Assembly: GCA_001263235.1 (NCBI GenBank)
Contig: LGRD01000008.1
Span: 124,001-188,000, forward strand
Length of the DNA: 64,000 bases
DNA from: Methylibium sp. NZG
GTDB lineage: Bacteria > Pseudomonadota > Gammaproteobacteria > Burkholderiales > Burkholderiaceae_C
Reading direction: 5' to 3'
Part shown: piece by piece, positions 1 through 7,936 of the stretch
How the letters are laid out: every line of letters begins with the position of its first letter
Numbering within the stretch: position 1 is the stretch's first letter
Notes under the pieces: generated by a model
The model's input: the letters and a program-made list of their open reading frames with translations, nothing else
What the model was told of the DNA's origin: nothing
Databases searched by the model: none
Translations under genes and position numbers: made by a program

Positions 1-2
1 AA

Positions 3-2030
3 GTCGTGAAGTGGATGAAGGCGCACGACCAGCACGCGCGCAGCCAGCTCGCGCGCATCCCCGGCCGCAACGCGTTGCTGGAGAAGATCGTCCGGTACGA
101 CAGCTCGGTGTCCGACCGCGTGGCGCAGGTCACCCGCGTGCCCGGCGACCTGTACTTCAGCGAGCGGCGCGGCGCGGCTGACAACCAGTTCAAGCTGTAC
201 GTGCGGCAGGGCTTGACGGGCGCCGACAAGCTGCTCGTCGACCCCGAGGCGATCGAGAAGAAGACCGGCCAGCCGCATGCGATCAACTGGTACTCGCCGT
301 CGCCCGACGGGCGACTGGTCGCCTACGGTTTGTCGTCGGGCGGCTCCGAAGCGGCCGTTCTGCATGTGATGGACACGCGCACCGGCAAGGCGGTGGGTCG
401 GCCCGTCGACCGAGCCGACTACGGCGGCGTGGGCTGGACTGCCGACGGCAAGACGCTGGTCTTCATTCGGCTGCAGGCGATGCGCAAGGGCATGCCCGAG
501 ACCATGAAGTACCAACACAGCCAGGTGCTGGCGATGAAGGTCGGCCAGCCGATCGCTTCTGCGCGGCCGGTGTTCGGCACTGCCATCAAGGGCCTGGGCA
601 TCGGCGCTGCCGAGTCGCCGTACGTGCAGCTGACGCCAGACGGGCGCTGGGCGCTCGGCTACGTCTTCAACGGCACGCAACGCGAAGTCGGCCTGTTCGT
701 GGCGCCGCAGCGCGGCGTGCTCGAAGGCAATCCACGCTGGAAGCGCCTGCTCGCCGCGGCCGATGCTGTCACAGGCGTCGCCTACTTCGACGACACGCTG
801 TACATGGTCACGCACAAGGGCGCGCCGCGCTCGCAGGTGCTGGCGATGAGCCTGAAGGCGCCCGACCTGAAGACGGCGCAGGTGGTGGTGCCGTCGTCGG
901 ACCGGGTGGTGGTGAACGTGGCGGCGGCGGCCGACGCGCTCTACATCGAGACGCGCGACGGCAACGTCAAGCGCTTGTTCAAGCGTGCGCATGGTGCGGG
1001 TGCAGCCGGGGCGGCAACCGCCGCCGTCGAAGTGCCGTTGCCGGTGGAAGGCTCGTTCGAGCTGGCCGGCGAAGGCATCAGGTCGGCCCACCCGGCCCTG
1101 CCCGGCGTGGTGATCGACCTGCAGGGCTGGAACCGCGCGCGGCAGATTTTCGCGGTGGCGGCCGACGGCAGCGTCACCAACACCGGGCTGCAGCCGGCAG
1201 GGCCGTTCGACGCGCCGGCCGACGTGGTTGCGACCGAGGTCAAGGTCAAGAGCCACGACGGGGCGATGGTGCCGATGTCGATCGTGCACAAAAAGGGCGT
1301 CGCGCTCGACGGCAACAACCCGACGATCCTGTGGGGCTACGCCAGCTACGGCATCACCGAAGAACCGTTCTACAGCGTGAACCGGCTGGCCTGGCTCGAT
1401 GCCGGTGGCGTGTACGCATTCGCCAACCCGCGCGGCAGCGGCGTCTACGGGGAGGACTGGTACAAGGGCGGCTTTCAGGCGACCAAACCGAACAGCTGGA
1501 AGGATTTCATCGCCTGCGCCGAGTACCTGGTTGCGCAGAAGTACACGCGGCCGGCGCGGCTCGGCATCTTCGGCGGCAGTGCCGGCGGCATCTTGGTCGG
1601 GCGCGCGATGACCGAGCGGCCCGAGCTGTTCGCGGCCGTGGTGCCGGCGGTCGGTGCGCTCGACGCCATCCGTTGGGAGGTGTCGGCAAACGGCATCCCC
1701 AACATTCCCGAGTTCGGCAGCGTGAAGACTGAAGCCGGCTTCCGCGCGCTGCTGGCGATGAGCACCTACGCCAACATCAAGCCCGGCACCGCCTACCCCG
1801 CTGTGCTGCTGACGCACGGCGTGAACGACCCGCGCGTGGACGTGTGGGAGAGCACCAAGACCGCAGCGCGCCTGATGGCTGCCACCACGAGCGGCAAGCC
1901 GGTGTTGATCCGGCTCGACTTCGACGCCGGCCACGGCGTGGGAAGCACGAAGAAGCAGCAGTTGGAGGAGCGCGCCGACATCTTCGCCTTCATGCTGTGG
2001 CAGATGGGCGTGCCGGGCTACCAGCCTTGA
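3..2030 (+). CDS. Prolyl oligopeptidase family serine peptidase (S9), 5' end outside window
   Basis: The reading frame is open at the left edge, so the N-terminus (probably a signal peptide and the first propeller blades) is missing; the GTG at 6 is unlikely to be the true start. The visible 674 residues hold a beta-propeller region followed by an alpha/beta-hydrolase domain. The nucleophile motif GGSAGG puts the catalytic Ser at residue 525 counted from position 6; the Asp is at 608 (GVNDPRVD) and the His at 643 (DAGHGVG), the order and spacing of S9 prolyl oligopeptidases. The family cleaves short proline-containing peptides; many proteobacterial members are periplasmic, which cannot be tested here. 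It stands alone, and ssb follows after 176 bp. Confidence 0.9.
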   Translation, partial: VVKWMKAHDQHARSQLARIPGRNALLEKIVRYDSSVSDRVAQVTRVPGDLYFSERRGAADNQFKLYVRQGLTGADKLLVDPEAIEKKTGQPHAINWYSPSPDGRLVAYGLSSGGSEAAVLHVMDTRTGKAVGRPVDRADYGGVGWTADGKTLVFIRLQAMRKGMPETMKYQHSQVLAMKVGQPIASARPVFGTAIKGLGIGAAESPYVQLTPDGRWALGYVFNGTQREVGLFVAPQRGVLEGNPRWKRLLAAADAVTGVAYFDDTLYMVTHKGAPRSQVLAMSLKAPDLKTAQVVVPSSDRVVVNVAAAADALYIETRDGNVKRLFKRAHGAGAAGAATAAVEVPLPVEGSFELAGEGIRSAHPALPGVVIDLQGWNRARQIFAVAADGSVTNTGLQPAGPFDAPADVVATEVKVKSHDGAMVPMSIVHKKGVALDGNNPTILWGYASYGITEEPFYSVNRLAWLDAGGVYAFANPRGSGVYGEDWYKGGFQATKPNSWKDFIACAEYLVAQKYTRPARLGIFGGSAGGILVGRAMTERPELFAAVVPAVGALDAIRWEVSANGIPNIPEFGSVKTEAGFRALLAMSTYANIKPGTAYPAVLLTHGVNDPRVDVWESTKTAARLMAATTSGKPVLIRLDFDAGHGVGSTKKQQLEERADIFAFMLWQMGVPGYQP

Positions 2031-2046
2031 GCGGGCCGGTGTGAAG

Positions 2047-2081
2047 ACGCAAGCGACAACGCAAGCGACAACGCAAGCGAA
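2047..2081. repeat. 12-bp tandem repeat, about 2.8 copies
   Basis: The unit ACGCAAGCGACA is repeated at 2047-2058 and 2059-2070, with a partial third copy after that. It lies in the spacer between the peptidase stop codon and ssb. No function is evident. Confidence 0.8.
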
Positions 2082-2206
2082 GGCGCGGAGCACCCACCCC
2101 GTTCGGGGGTGACCCGGCGCGCCCGATTTCCCCACTCAGCGGGGAGCCTGGCCGATGGCGCGGCGCGATAATCCACACCAACCCCACTCAGCCCGGAGCG
2201 CACGCC

Positions 2207-2713
2207 ATGGCCGCCATCAACAAAGTCATCCTCATCGGCAACCTCGGCCGCGACCCCGAGGTGCGCTACACGCCCAACGGCAACGCGGTGTGCAACGTCA
2301 GCGTGGCGACCACGCGGCAGTGGAAGAACAAGGAATCCGGCGACAAGCAGGAAGAGACCGAATGGCACCGCGTCGTCTTCTACGACCGCCTGGCCGAGAT
2401 CGCCGGTGAGTACTTGAAGAAGGGCCGCTCGGTCTACGTCGAGGGCCGCCTGAAGACGCGCAAGTGGACCGACAAGGAAGGCAAGGAGCAGTACACCACC
2501 GAGGTCATCGCCACCGAAATGCAGATGCTCGGCGGCCGTGAGGGCATGGGTGGTGGCGGTGGCGGTGGCGCCGAAGAGGGGGGCGGCTACAGCGAGAGCC
2601 CGCAACGCTCGGCGCCCGCCCCCGCATCGCGCCCGGCCGCATCGGCCGCGAACCGGCCGGCATCGAAGCCCACGACCGGCTTCGACAACATGGACGACGA
2701 CATTCCGTTTTGA
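2207..2713 (+). CDS. ssb: Single-stranded DNA-binding protein
   Basis: This 168-residue protein has the standard SSB build. Residues 1-110 form the OB fold, opening [20 protein letters not shown] and including the core motif [20 protein letters not shown] flexible Gly/Pro/Ala linker of about 50 residues follows, including a run of seven glycines. The protein ends in the acidic tip DDDIPF that docks SSB-interacting proteins such as the replisome, RecO and PriA. It coats single-stranded DNA during replication, repair and recombination. The ATG at 2207 follows a GGAG-containing sequence. The stop codon lies only 2 bp from the 3' CCA of the convergent tRNA-Arg gene. Confidence 0.97.
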   Translation: MAAINKVILIGNLGRDPEVRYTPNGNAVCNVSVATTRQWKNKESGDKQEETEWHRVVFYDRLAEIAGEYLKKGRSVYVEGRLKTRKWTDKEGKEQYTTEVIATEMQMLGGREGMGGGGGGGAEEGGGYSESPQRSAPAPASRPAASAANRPASKPTTGFDNMDDDIPF

Positions 2714-2715
2714 GG

Positions 2716-2791
2716 TGGTGCGCCCGGCTGGGATCGAACCAGCAACCCCTGCCTTCGGAGGGCAGTACTCTATCCATTGAGCTACGGACGC
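2716..2791 (-). tRNA. tRNA-Arg (anticodon CCG)
   Basis: The minus strand folds into a complete cloverleaf. The acceptor stem is GCGUCCG/CGGGCGC with one U-G pair. The D arm is GCUC/GAGU, the anticodon stem CUGCC/GGCAG encloses loop CUCCGAA (anticodon CCG at 2756-2758), and the T stem is GCUGG/CCAGC with loop UUCGAUC. The discriminator base is A and CCA is encoded (2716-2718). It reads CGG codons. It converges on ssb with a 2-bp gap. Confidence 0.96.
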
Positions 2792-2802
2792 GCGGGGCCT
2801 GA

Positions 2803-2808
2803 ATTCTA
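2803..2808 (-). promoter_or_regulatory. Possible -10 box of the tRNA-Arg gene
   Basis: TAGAAT on the minus strand lies 11 bp upstream of the mature tRNA 5' end, a typical distance for a short tRNA leader. No good -35 element is visible. Confidence 0.35.
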
Positions 2809-2886
2809 GCAGCGGCCCTCTCTGCGACCGGACCTGCGACCCGCCCTTCGACCACCCTGTGGCCCGGCCGGCAGCGGCACGCGCCC

Positions 2887-2892
2887 TATAAT
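2887..2892 (+). promoter_or_regulatory. Possible -10 box upstream of the cytochrome c gene
   Basis: A perfect TATAAT lies 115 bp upstream of the ATG at 3008. No -35 resembling TTGACA is present at 16-18 bp, so the call rests on the -10 hexamer in an otherwise GC-rich spacer. Confidence 0.35.
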
Positions 2893-3007
2893 TCCGGGGG
2901 TTTTGCCAGGCTCCACATGGGCGCGGCAACAGCGCGGCATCACCGCCGCACCACCACAGCGCCCCGGCCAGCGCCAAGACCGCCTTCACCGCATCTCGAG
3001 GACCTTC

Positions 3008-3949
3008 ATGAGCGACGCTCACAGCACCAACGATCACGACGCCCCGCACGAAGGCCCGATCAAGACGCCGAAGCAACTGGCCCTCGCGGTCTTCTTCTCG
3101 TTCGTGATCCCGATCGTCGCGATCGTGTTGCTGGTGATCTACGTGACGTCGAGCTTCCGGCCTGCCGCCGGTACCCGCAGCCTGGAGGCCGAAGCGGTGG
3201 CGCAGCGCATCCAGCCGGTCGGCCGCGTGGAGATCAAGGACGTGACGGACGTCGCCTCGCTCAAGAGCGGCGAGCAGGTGTACCAGGCGCAGTGCAGTGC
3301 ATGCCACACCGCGGGCTTGGCGGGCGCGCCGAAGCTGGGCGACGCCGACGGCTGGTCGGCGCGCATCAAGACGGGTTATGAGGCGCTGCTGACATCGGTG
3401 CTGAAAGGCAAGGGCGCGATGGGCGCGCAGGGCGGCGGCGACTTCACCGACTTCGAGCTCGGCCGCGCGGTGGTCTACCTCACCAACCAGAGCGGCGGCA
3501 AGTTTGCCGAGCCGGCCATGCCGGGCGCTGCGGCGGCCTCAGCGCCGGCCACCGGTGCGGCTGCGTCTGCGCCTGCTGTTGCCGCCGCCGCGCCGGCAGC
3601 AGTCGCCGCTGCCGAGCCCGCCGATGCGGCCTCGCTCAAGGTCGAAGGCGGCGTCGTTAAGTTCTACTTTGCCAGCGGCAAGGCTGATTTGGCCAGCGGT
3701 GCCGGGCCAGCGCTGGCTGAGCTGGGCAAGGGCGTGGCGGCGGGCAAGAAGGTGGTCGTCAGCGGCTACCACGACGCCACCGGCGACCCGGCCAAGAACG
3801 CCGAGCTCGCCAAGCAGCGCGCGTTCGCGGCACGCGACGCGCTGAAGGCCGCGGGCGTGGCCGAGAACATGATCGAGCTGAAAAAGCCCGAGCAGATCAA
3901 CGCCGGCACCGCAGCCGAGGCGCGACGGGTTGAGCTGAGGCTCGAGTAG
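3008..3949 (+). CDS. Membrane-anchored c-type cytochrome fused to an OmpA-like domain
   Basis: The ATG at 3008 follows GAGGACCTTC and gives 313 residues; the longer upstream frame lacks a comparable start. A short cytoplasmic N-terminus precedes one transmembrane anchor (about residues 21-45). A class I cytochrome c domain follows, with the heme motif CSACH at 96-100, resembling the short cytochrome c5 type. After an Ala/Pro linker (about 175-213), residues from about 215 to the end match the OmpA peptidoglycan-binding fold (KFYFASGKADL, then NAELAKQRAFAARDAL and ARRVELRLE). The likely product is a periplasmic electron carrier tethered to both inner membrane and cell wall. The redox partner is unknown, and no oxidase genes are nearby. 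Confidence 0.88.
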   Translation: MSDAHSTNDHDAPHEGPIKTPKQLALAVFFSFVIPIVAIVLLVIYVTSSFRPAAGTRSLEAEAVAQRIQPVGRVEIKDVTDVASLKSGEQVYQAQCSACHTAGLAGAPKLGDADGWSARIKTGYEALLTSVLKGKGAMGAQGGGDFTDFELGRAVVYLTNQSGGKFAEPAMPGAAAASAPATGAAASAPAVAAAAPAAVAAAEPADAASLKVEGGVVKFYFASGKADLASGAGPALAELGKGVAAGKKVVVSGYHDATGDPAKNAELAKQRAFAARDALKAAGVAENMIELKKPEQINAGTAAEARRVELRLE

Positions 3950-4005
3950 AGATCGAGGTCGGGGGCGGGGGCGGCGCACAGCGCGCCCGATCGCACTTGA
4001 ATCGA

Positions 4006-4036
4006 GGGCCGGGTCGCAAGACGCCGGCCCTTGTTC
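4006..4036 (+). terminator. Probable terminator after the cytochrome gene
   Basis: A 7-bp GC stem, GGGCCGG (4006-4012) with CCGGCCC (4024-4030) and an 11-nt loop, is followed by TTGTTC. The U-tract is weak. It lies between two convergent genes. Confidence 0.5.
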
Positions 4037-4565
4037 ATGGCGGGGCCGGTCGCAGCACCACGCCGTGGCGAACCAGCAGTTCGGCGTGCGTGGTCTGCAC
4101 AAGCGGCCACGCGCCATGCGCGACGGCGTCGGCCGCGGCTTCCATGTCGAGCGTGTGCACCAGGCCGAGGCCGAGGCCGGTGACCAGAAACAACCGGCCG
4201 TGTTCGTCGACGCTCGCCGCCTGGAACGCCGCCGCCAGCCCGGTGTGGCTTTCAACCCGCGGCGCGCCAGATGCCGCCGCGTGCAGCCGCCAGACCCACG
4301 GTGCCGCCTCCAGCTCGACGTAGACACGCTGCGGGCCGTTCTGGAAGAACCAGCCGCCGCGTTCGTCGTGCTCGTAGTTGCGCTGGATGAACTCGCGCAG
4401 CTTGTCGTGCACGATGCGGCTGCCCTTGACCTGCGGAAACGGCCCCGCCGCCTGCGTGCGATCGTCGCGCATGTACCAGTCGCCGCGCGCGTCGAGCGCG
4501 AGCCAGCCGTAGCAGTGCGGCACGGTGGGCCACTTCTTGAGGGCGGCTTTGACGATGTCGTCCAT
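4035..4565 (-). CDS. Conserved protein of unknown function (DUF2946-like)
   Basis: The ATG at 4565 gives 176 residues beginning MDDIVKAALKKWPTVPHCYG; a TTG at 4607 would add 14 residues of less natural sequence. It resembles small cytoplasmic proteins of beta-proteobacteria labelled DUF2946, with motifs YGWLALDARGDWYMRD and FFQNGPQRVYVELE. The family name comes from memory and is not certain. No signal peptide or membrane segment is visible, and no activity is known for this type. It is transcribed toward the cytochrome gene and may share a transcript with the hydrolase upstream, although 121 bp separate them. Confidence 0.7.
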   Translation of the reverse strand: MDDIVKAALKKWPTVPHCYGWLALDARGDWYMRDDRTQAAGPFPQVKGSRIVHDKLREFIQRNYEHDERGGWFFQNGPQRVYVELEAAPWVWRLHAAASGAPRVESHTGLAAAFQAASVDEHGRLFLVTGLGLGLVHTLDMEAAADAVAHGAWPLVQTTHAELLVRHGVVLRPAPP

Positions 4566-4686
4566 GTCAGTGGCGCCCGGCCGCCCGAAGGTACTGGCGC
4601 GCCCCAAAGGTCACGAAGTGGCCCCTGCACGGGTCTGGGGGCAGTGAACCAAGTGAGCAAAGGGGCTTCATTTCACCAATCCTGTC

Positions 4687-5763
4687 TCAAATGTGTTGCG
4701 CCAGCCAGCCCGTCACCTGCTCGGGCAGGGTCATCACATGGCCCGGCCAGCGGCCACCGGGAAAGCCGACATGCCCGCCGTGTGCCGGTTGCCACAGCGT
4801 CACGTGGCCGCCGGGCGGCTCCGCCTGCGGCAACGAGTGCGCGGGCACGAACGGGTCGTTGCGCGCGTTCAGCACCAGCGCGGGCAGGCGTATGCGGTGC
4901 AGGTGCGGCTTGGCCGAGCCGCGTTGCCAGTAGTCGTCGGTGCCGGCAAAACCGTGCAGCGGGGCAGTGAACACGTTGTCGAATTCGTACAGGTCGCGCG
5001 CCGCGACCAGCCGTTCGCGGTCGAACAGGCCCGGGTGCTGCGCCAGTTTGCGCAACGCGCGCGGCTTCATGCTGCGCAGGAACATGCGTGTGTAAACCTG
5101 CCGGTTGAAACCGCGGCCGATGCTTTGGCCGCTCGCGGCCAGGTCCACCGGCGACGACACAGCGCAGACCGCGCGGGCGGTGGCCAGGGCCGTGTCACCG
5201 GCTTCCTCGGCCCAGCGCAGCAATGCGTTGCCGCCGAGCGAGATGCCCACTGCGACGACCGGTCCGGCGTGCGCCGCGCGCAGCCGACCGAGGATCCAGC
5301 CGATCTCTTCGAAGTCGCCCGAGTGGTACGCGCGCGGCGCCAGATTCAACTCGCCCGAGCAGCCGCGAAAGTGCGGCACGCAGTAGCGCCAGCCGAGGGT
5401 GCGCGCCTGGTGGGCAAAGGCCTGCGCGTAGTGGCTGCCGGAGGTGCCCTCCAGGCCGTGGAACAGCACCAGCAGCGGTGCCGATGCGCTGCGGCGCAGC
5501 TCCGCGTTTTGCCCCTCGACGTGCTGATTGACCCGCTCGTTGACCTGCTCGTTCACCCGCGCGCCGGCCTGCCCGACCGCCCCGTCCACCTGCCAGTCCA
5601 CGTCGATGAAGTCGCCATCCGGCGTGGTCCAGCGCTCGCGCCGGTAGGCCGGTGGCATGCCGTCGAAGCGGGTCGAGAACAGCGCTGGCCAGATCGTCTG
5701 CAAGTTGCCGCCGGGCAGCCAGCGCGGCGCGCGGTAGCCCTGCATGGGCAGAGGCGGTGGCAT
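4687..5763 (-). CDS. Alpha/beta-hydrolase, YheT-type esterase
   Basis: The 358-residue protein starts at the ATG that overlaps the stop of the gene before it (TGATG at 5761-5765), implying translational coupling. It has the YheT/ABHD1-3 signature: an N-terminal WLPGGNLQTIWP motif, the oxyanion region LFHGLEGTSGSHY, the nucleophile elbow GISLGGN, a C-terminal RNDPF with the acid, and HGGHVGF with the His. Family members hydrolyse short-chain esters, and their physiological substrates are mostly unknown. An unusual Asn/Val/Glu-rich insertion with repeats of the type VNEQVNERVNQHVE lies between the N-terminal region and the first hydrolase strand. Confidence 0.9.
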   Translation of the reverse strand: MPPPLPMQGYRAPRWLPGGNLQTIWPALFSTRFDGMPPAYRRERWTTPDGDFIDVDWQVDGAVGQAGARVNEQVNERVNQHVEGQNAELRRSASAPLLVLFHGLEGTSGSHYAQAFAHQARTLGWRYCVPHFRGCSGELNLAPRAYHSGDFEEIGWILGRLRAAHAGPVVAVGISLGGNALLRWAEEAGDTALATARAVCAVSSPVDLAASGQSIGRGFNRQVYTRMFLRSMKPRALRKLAQHPGLFDRERLVAARDLYEFDNVFTAPLHGFAGTDDYWQRGSAKPHLHRIRLPALVLNARNDPFVPAHSLPQAEPPGGHVTLWQPAHGGHVGFPGGRWPGHVMTLPEQVTGWLAQHI

Positions 5764-6209
5764 CAGTGGATCGTCGAGCCCGCGTCGATCAGCTCCTGCA
5801 TCTCGCGCTGCGAGCCGGGGCTCGCGTGGTGCGCCGCCAGGCGCCAGCCGCGCGCAGTCTGCATGTAGACGTTGGTGGCGATCACCCAGGCCGAGTGCAT
5901 GCCGTCCTGCTGCCTCACGCGCACCTGCTCGAGCACGCTGTGCACCGCGCACGCTGGGCCGTGCACGCGCCGCACCTTCTCGGGCTGCGCGTTGATGGCG
6001 CCGTTGCTGAAGATGCCCTCGAACGCGGCGCGGATGGCCACCGGCCCGACCACGCGCGGCCCGCCGGGGTGCACGCAGAAGATGTCGTCGTCGTCGGCCC
6101 ACACCGCCATCAGCGCTTCGATGTCGCCGTTTTGCAGCGCCTCGTAGAACTGCTGTTCCACCTCGTCGGGCGACGCCGGTGAACTGGGGGGCGGCTTGGG
6201 GCGTGGCAT
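5763..6209 (-). CDS. NTF2-like / SnoaL-type small protein
   Basis: Starting at the ATG at 6209, the product has 148 residues and a cone-shaped NTF2-like fold: an N-terminal helix with EVEQQFYEALQNGDIEALMA, then WADDDDIFCVHPGGP, and a C-terminal strand GWRLAAHHASPG. These features match the SnoaL_3/DUF4440 group. Members can be enzymes, immunity proteins or subunits, so no reaction can be assigned. Its stop overlaps the start of the YheT-type hydrolase by one base, which suggests the two act together or are at least co-expressed. Confidence 0.8.
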   Translation of the reverse strand: MPRPKPPPSSPASPDEVEQQFYEALQNGDIEALMAVWADDDDIFCVHPGGPRVVGPVAIRAAFEGIFSNGAINAQPEKVRRVHGPACAVHSVLEQVRVRQQDGMHSAWVIATNVYMQTARGWRLAAHHASPGSQREMQELIDAGSTIH

Positions 6210-6231
6210 GGTGCGTGGCAACGAAGGCGGT

Positions 6232-7125
6232 TCAGCTGAAGACGACGGTCTTGTGCCCATTGAGCAGCACGCGGTGTTCCACATGCCATCGCACCGCGCG
6301 CGCCAGCACCACACTTTCCACATCACGGCCGACGGCGGTCAGGTCGTCGGGGCTGAGCGAGTGGTCCACGCGCGCCACGTCCTGCTCGATGATCGGCCCC
6401 TCGTCGAGTTCGGCCGTCACGTAGTGCGCGGTCGCGCCGATCAGCTTCACGCCGCGGCCGTGCGCCTGGTAGTACGGCTTGGCGCCCTTGAAGCTGGGCA
6501 GAAAGCTGTGGTGGATGTTGATCGCGCGACCCTTCAGGAAGGCGCAGAAATCCGCACTCAGGATCTGCATGTAGCGCGCCAGCACAACCAGGTCGACCTG
6601 CTCGCGCTCGACCAGCGCCTCGACCTGCCGCTCCTGCGCGCGCTTGGCCTGGGCCGATGCACCGGCGGCCAGCGGCAGGTGGTGGAACGGCACGCCGTAG
6701 CCGGCGGCCAGCTCCGCGAAGTCGGGGTGGTTGGAGACGATGCCGGCCACGGCCACATTCAACTGCCCCGACTGCCAGCGGAACATCAGATCGTTCAGGC
6801 AGTGGCCGAACTTGCTGACCATCAGCAGCAGGCGCGGCTTGCGCGCCAGCGAATGAATTTGCGCGTCCATGCCGAACTGGGTGCGCGCGTGCGCAAAGAG
6901 CGTGTCGAGCGCTGCGGGGGCAGTGGGCCCGGCCAGGTGGTCGGGCGCCTGAAAGTGCATGCGCATGAAGAACAGGCCGGTGCTGTCGGCACTGCCCACG
7001 TCGCCGAACTGCTGCGAGTCGAGGATGTTGCACCCGGCCTGGTACAGCAGGCCCGAGACGGCGTAGACGATGCCGGTGGTGTCGCGGCACGACAGCGTGA
7101 GGACGAACTCGTGGGGTGATGACAT
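6232..7125 (-). CDS. purU: Formyltetrahydrofolate deformylase
   Basis: The ATG at 7125 gives 297 residues, close to the family length. Residues 1-85 form an ACT domain (MSSPHEFVLTLSCRDTTGIV). The rest is a formyltransferase-like domain with VSNHPDF, the folate/catalytic motif INIHHSFLPSFKGAKPYYQA, GATAHYV, and the DEGPIIEQD motif that carries the catalytic Asp. PurU hydrolyses 10-formyl-THF to formate and THF, balancing the one-carbon pool and feeding formate to PurT. It runs toward the NTF2/esterase pair with a 22-bp gap, so the three genes may be co-transcribed. It is divergent from the ECF sigma gene. Confidence 0.95.
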   Translation of the reverse strand: MSSPHEFVLTLSCRDTTGIVYAVSGLLYQAGCNILDSQQFGDVGSADSTGLFFMRMHFQAPDHLAGPTAPAALDTLFAHARTQFGMDAQIHSLARKPRLLLMVSKFGHCLNDLMFRWQSGQLNVAVAGIVSNHPDFAELAAGYGVPFHHLPLAAGASAQAKRAQERQVEALVEREQVDLVVLARYMQILSADFCAFLKGRAINIHHSFLPSFKGAKPYYQAHGRGVKLIGATAHYVTAELDEGPIIEQDVARVDHSLSPDDLTAVGRDVESVVLARAVRWHVEHRVLLNGHKTVVFS

Positions 7126-7221
7126 GCGGCGGTGCCAGAATAGTCGTCGATTGTACGAAGCGCCTTCCGAGGCGCCGTCGCCAAGCGCATCCAACCAAGC
7201 CCGGGCCGCGTACCCATCACC

Positions 7222-7935
7222 ATGACCACCGCTGCGCAAGACTGGACCGAACGCAGCCGCGACCTGGCGCGCCTGCTCGCACGCACCGGGTTGGGCGACC
7301 GCGCCGCGTTTGCCAGCCTCTACGAACGCACCAGCGGCCACCTGTTTGCGGTGGTGTTGCGCATCAACCGCGACCGCGGGCAGGCCGAAGACATCTTGCA
7401 AGAGGTGTTCGTCAAGGTCTGGCGCGCCGCGCAGACCTTCGACGCGGCGCAGAGCCAGCCGCTCACCTGGCTGACCAGCATCGCGCGCAACCGCGCCATC
7501 GACAGCCTGCGCCGCCAGCAGACGCAGCCGCAGGTGCTGCCGTTCGCCGCGACCGACACCAGCGGCATGGGCGGCGACGCCGCTGACGAGCGAGACTTCT
7601 ACGACACCGTCGCCGACGATGCCTCTGGCCCGATGGAGTTGCTCAGCCAGGCCTCCGAAGCACGCGCCTTGTCGCGTTGCATGCAGGTGCTCAACGCCCA
7701 GCAGCGCCAGTGTGTGGCGCTGGCTTTTTACGACGGCCTCAGCCACGCCGAAGTGGCCGAGCAGTTGCGCCAGCCGCTGGGCACCGTCAAGTCGTGGGTG
7801 CGGCGCGGGTTGCTGGCGTTGAGGGCGTGTCTGCAGAGCGCTGTGGAGCGCGATGTTCAGCGTGATGCTCAGGGCGCCGCCCAACGCAGCGGGCACGGTC
7901 TGTCCCAGCGCGACATTCAAGCGGGGCAAAACTGA
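7222..7935 (+). CDS. ECF-type sigma-70 factor, SigK-like
   Basis: The 237-residue protein has region 2 (YERTSGHLFAVVLRINRDRG, then AEDILQEVFVKVWRAA and TWLTSIARNRAIDSLRR) and region 4 (LNAQQRQCVALAFYDGLSHA, EVAEQLRQPLGTVKSWVRRG). A poorly conserved tail of about 30 residues follows. The gene directly downstream encodes an RskA-type anti-sigma factor, the usual partner of the SigK group. The pair probably responds to an envelope or redox signal. Its targets cannot be read from the sequence, and autoregulation is common in this family. Confidence 0.92.
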   Translation: MTTAAQDWTERSRDLARLLARTGLGDRAAFASLYERTSGHLFAVVLRINRDRGQAEDILQEVFVKVWRAAQTFDAAQSQPLTWLTSIARNRAIDSLRRQQTQPQVLPFAATDTSGMGGDAADERDFYDTVADDASGPMELLSQASEARALSRCMQVLNAQQRQCVALAFYDGLSHAEVAEQLRQPLGTVKSWVRRGLLALRACLQSAVERDVQRDAQGAAQRSGHGLSQRDIQAGQN

Positions 7936-7936
7936 G

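Noticed and set aside
2716-2791. tRNA-Arg as an integration site of a genomic island
   Set aside because: No integrase and no repeat of the tRNA 3' end was noticed in the flanks; neighbours are housekeeping genes.
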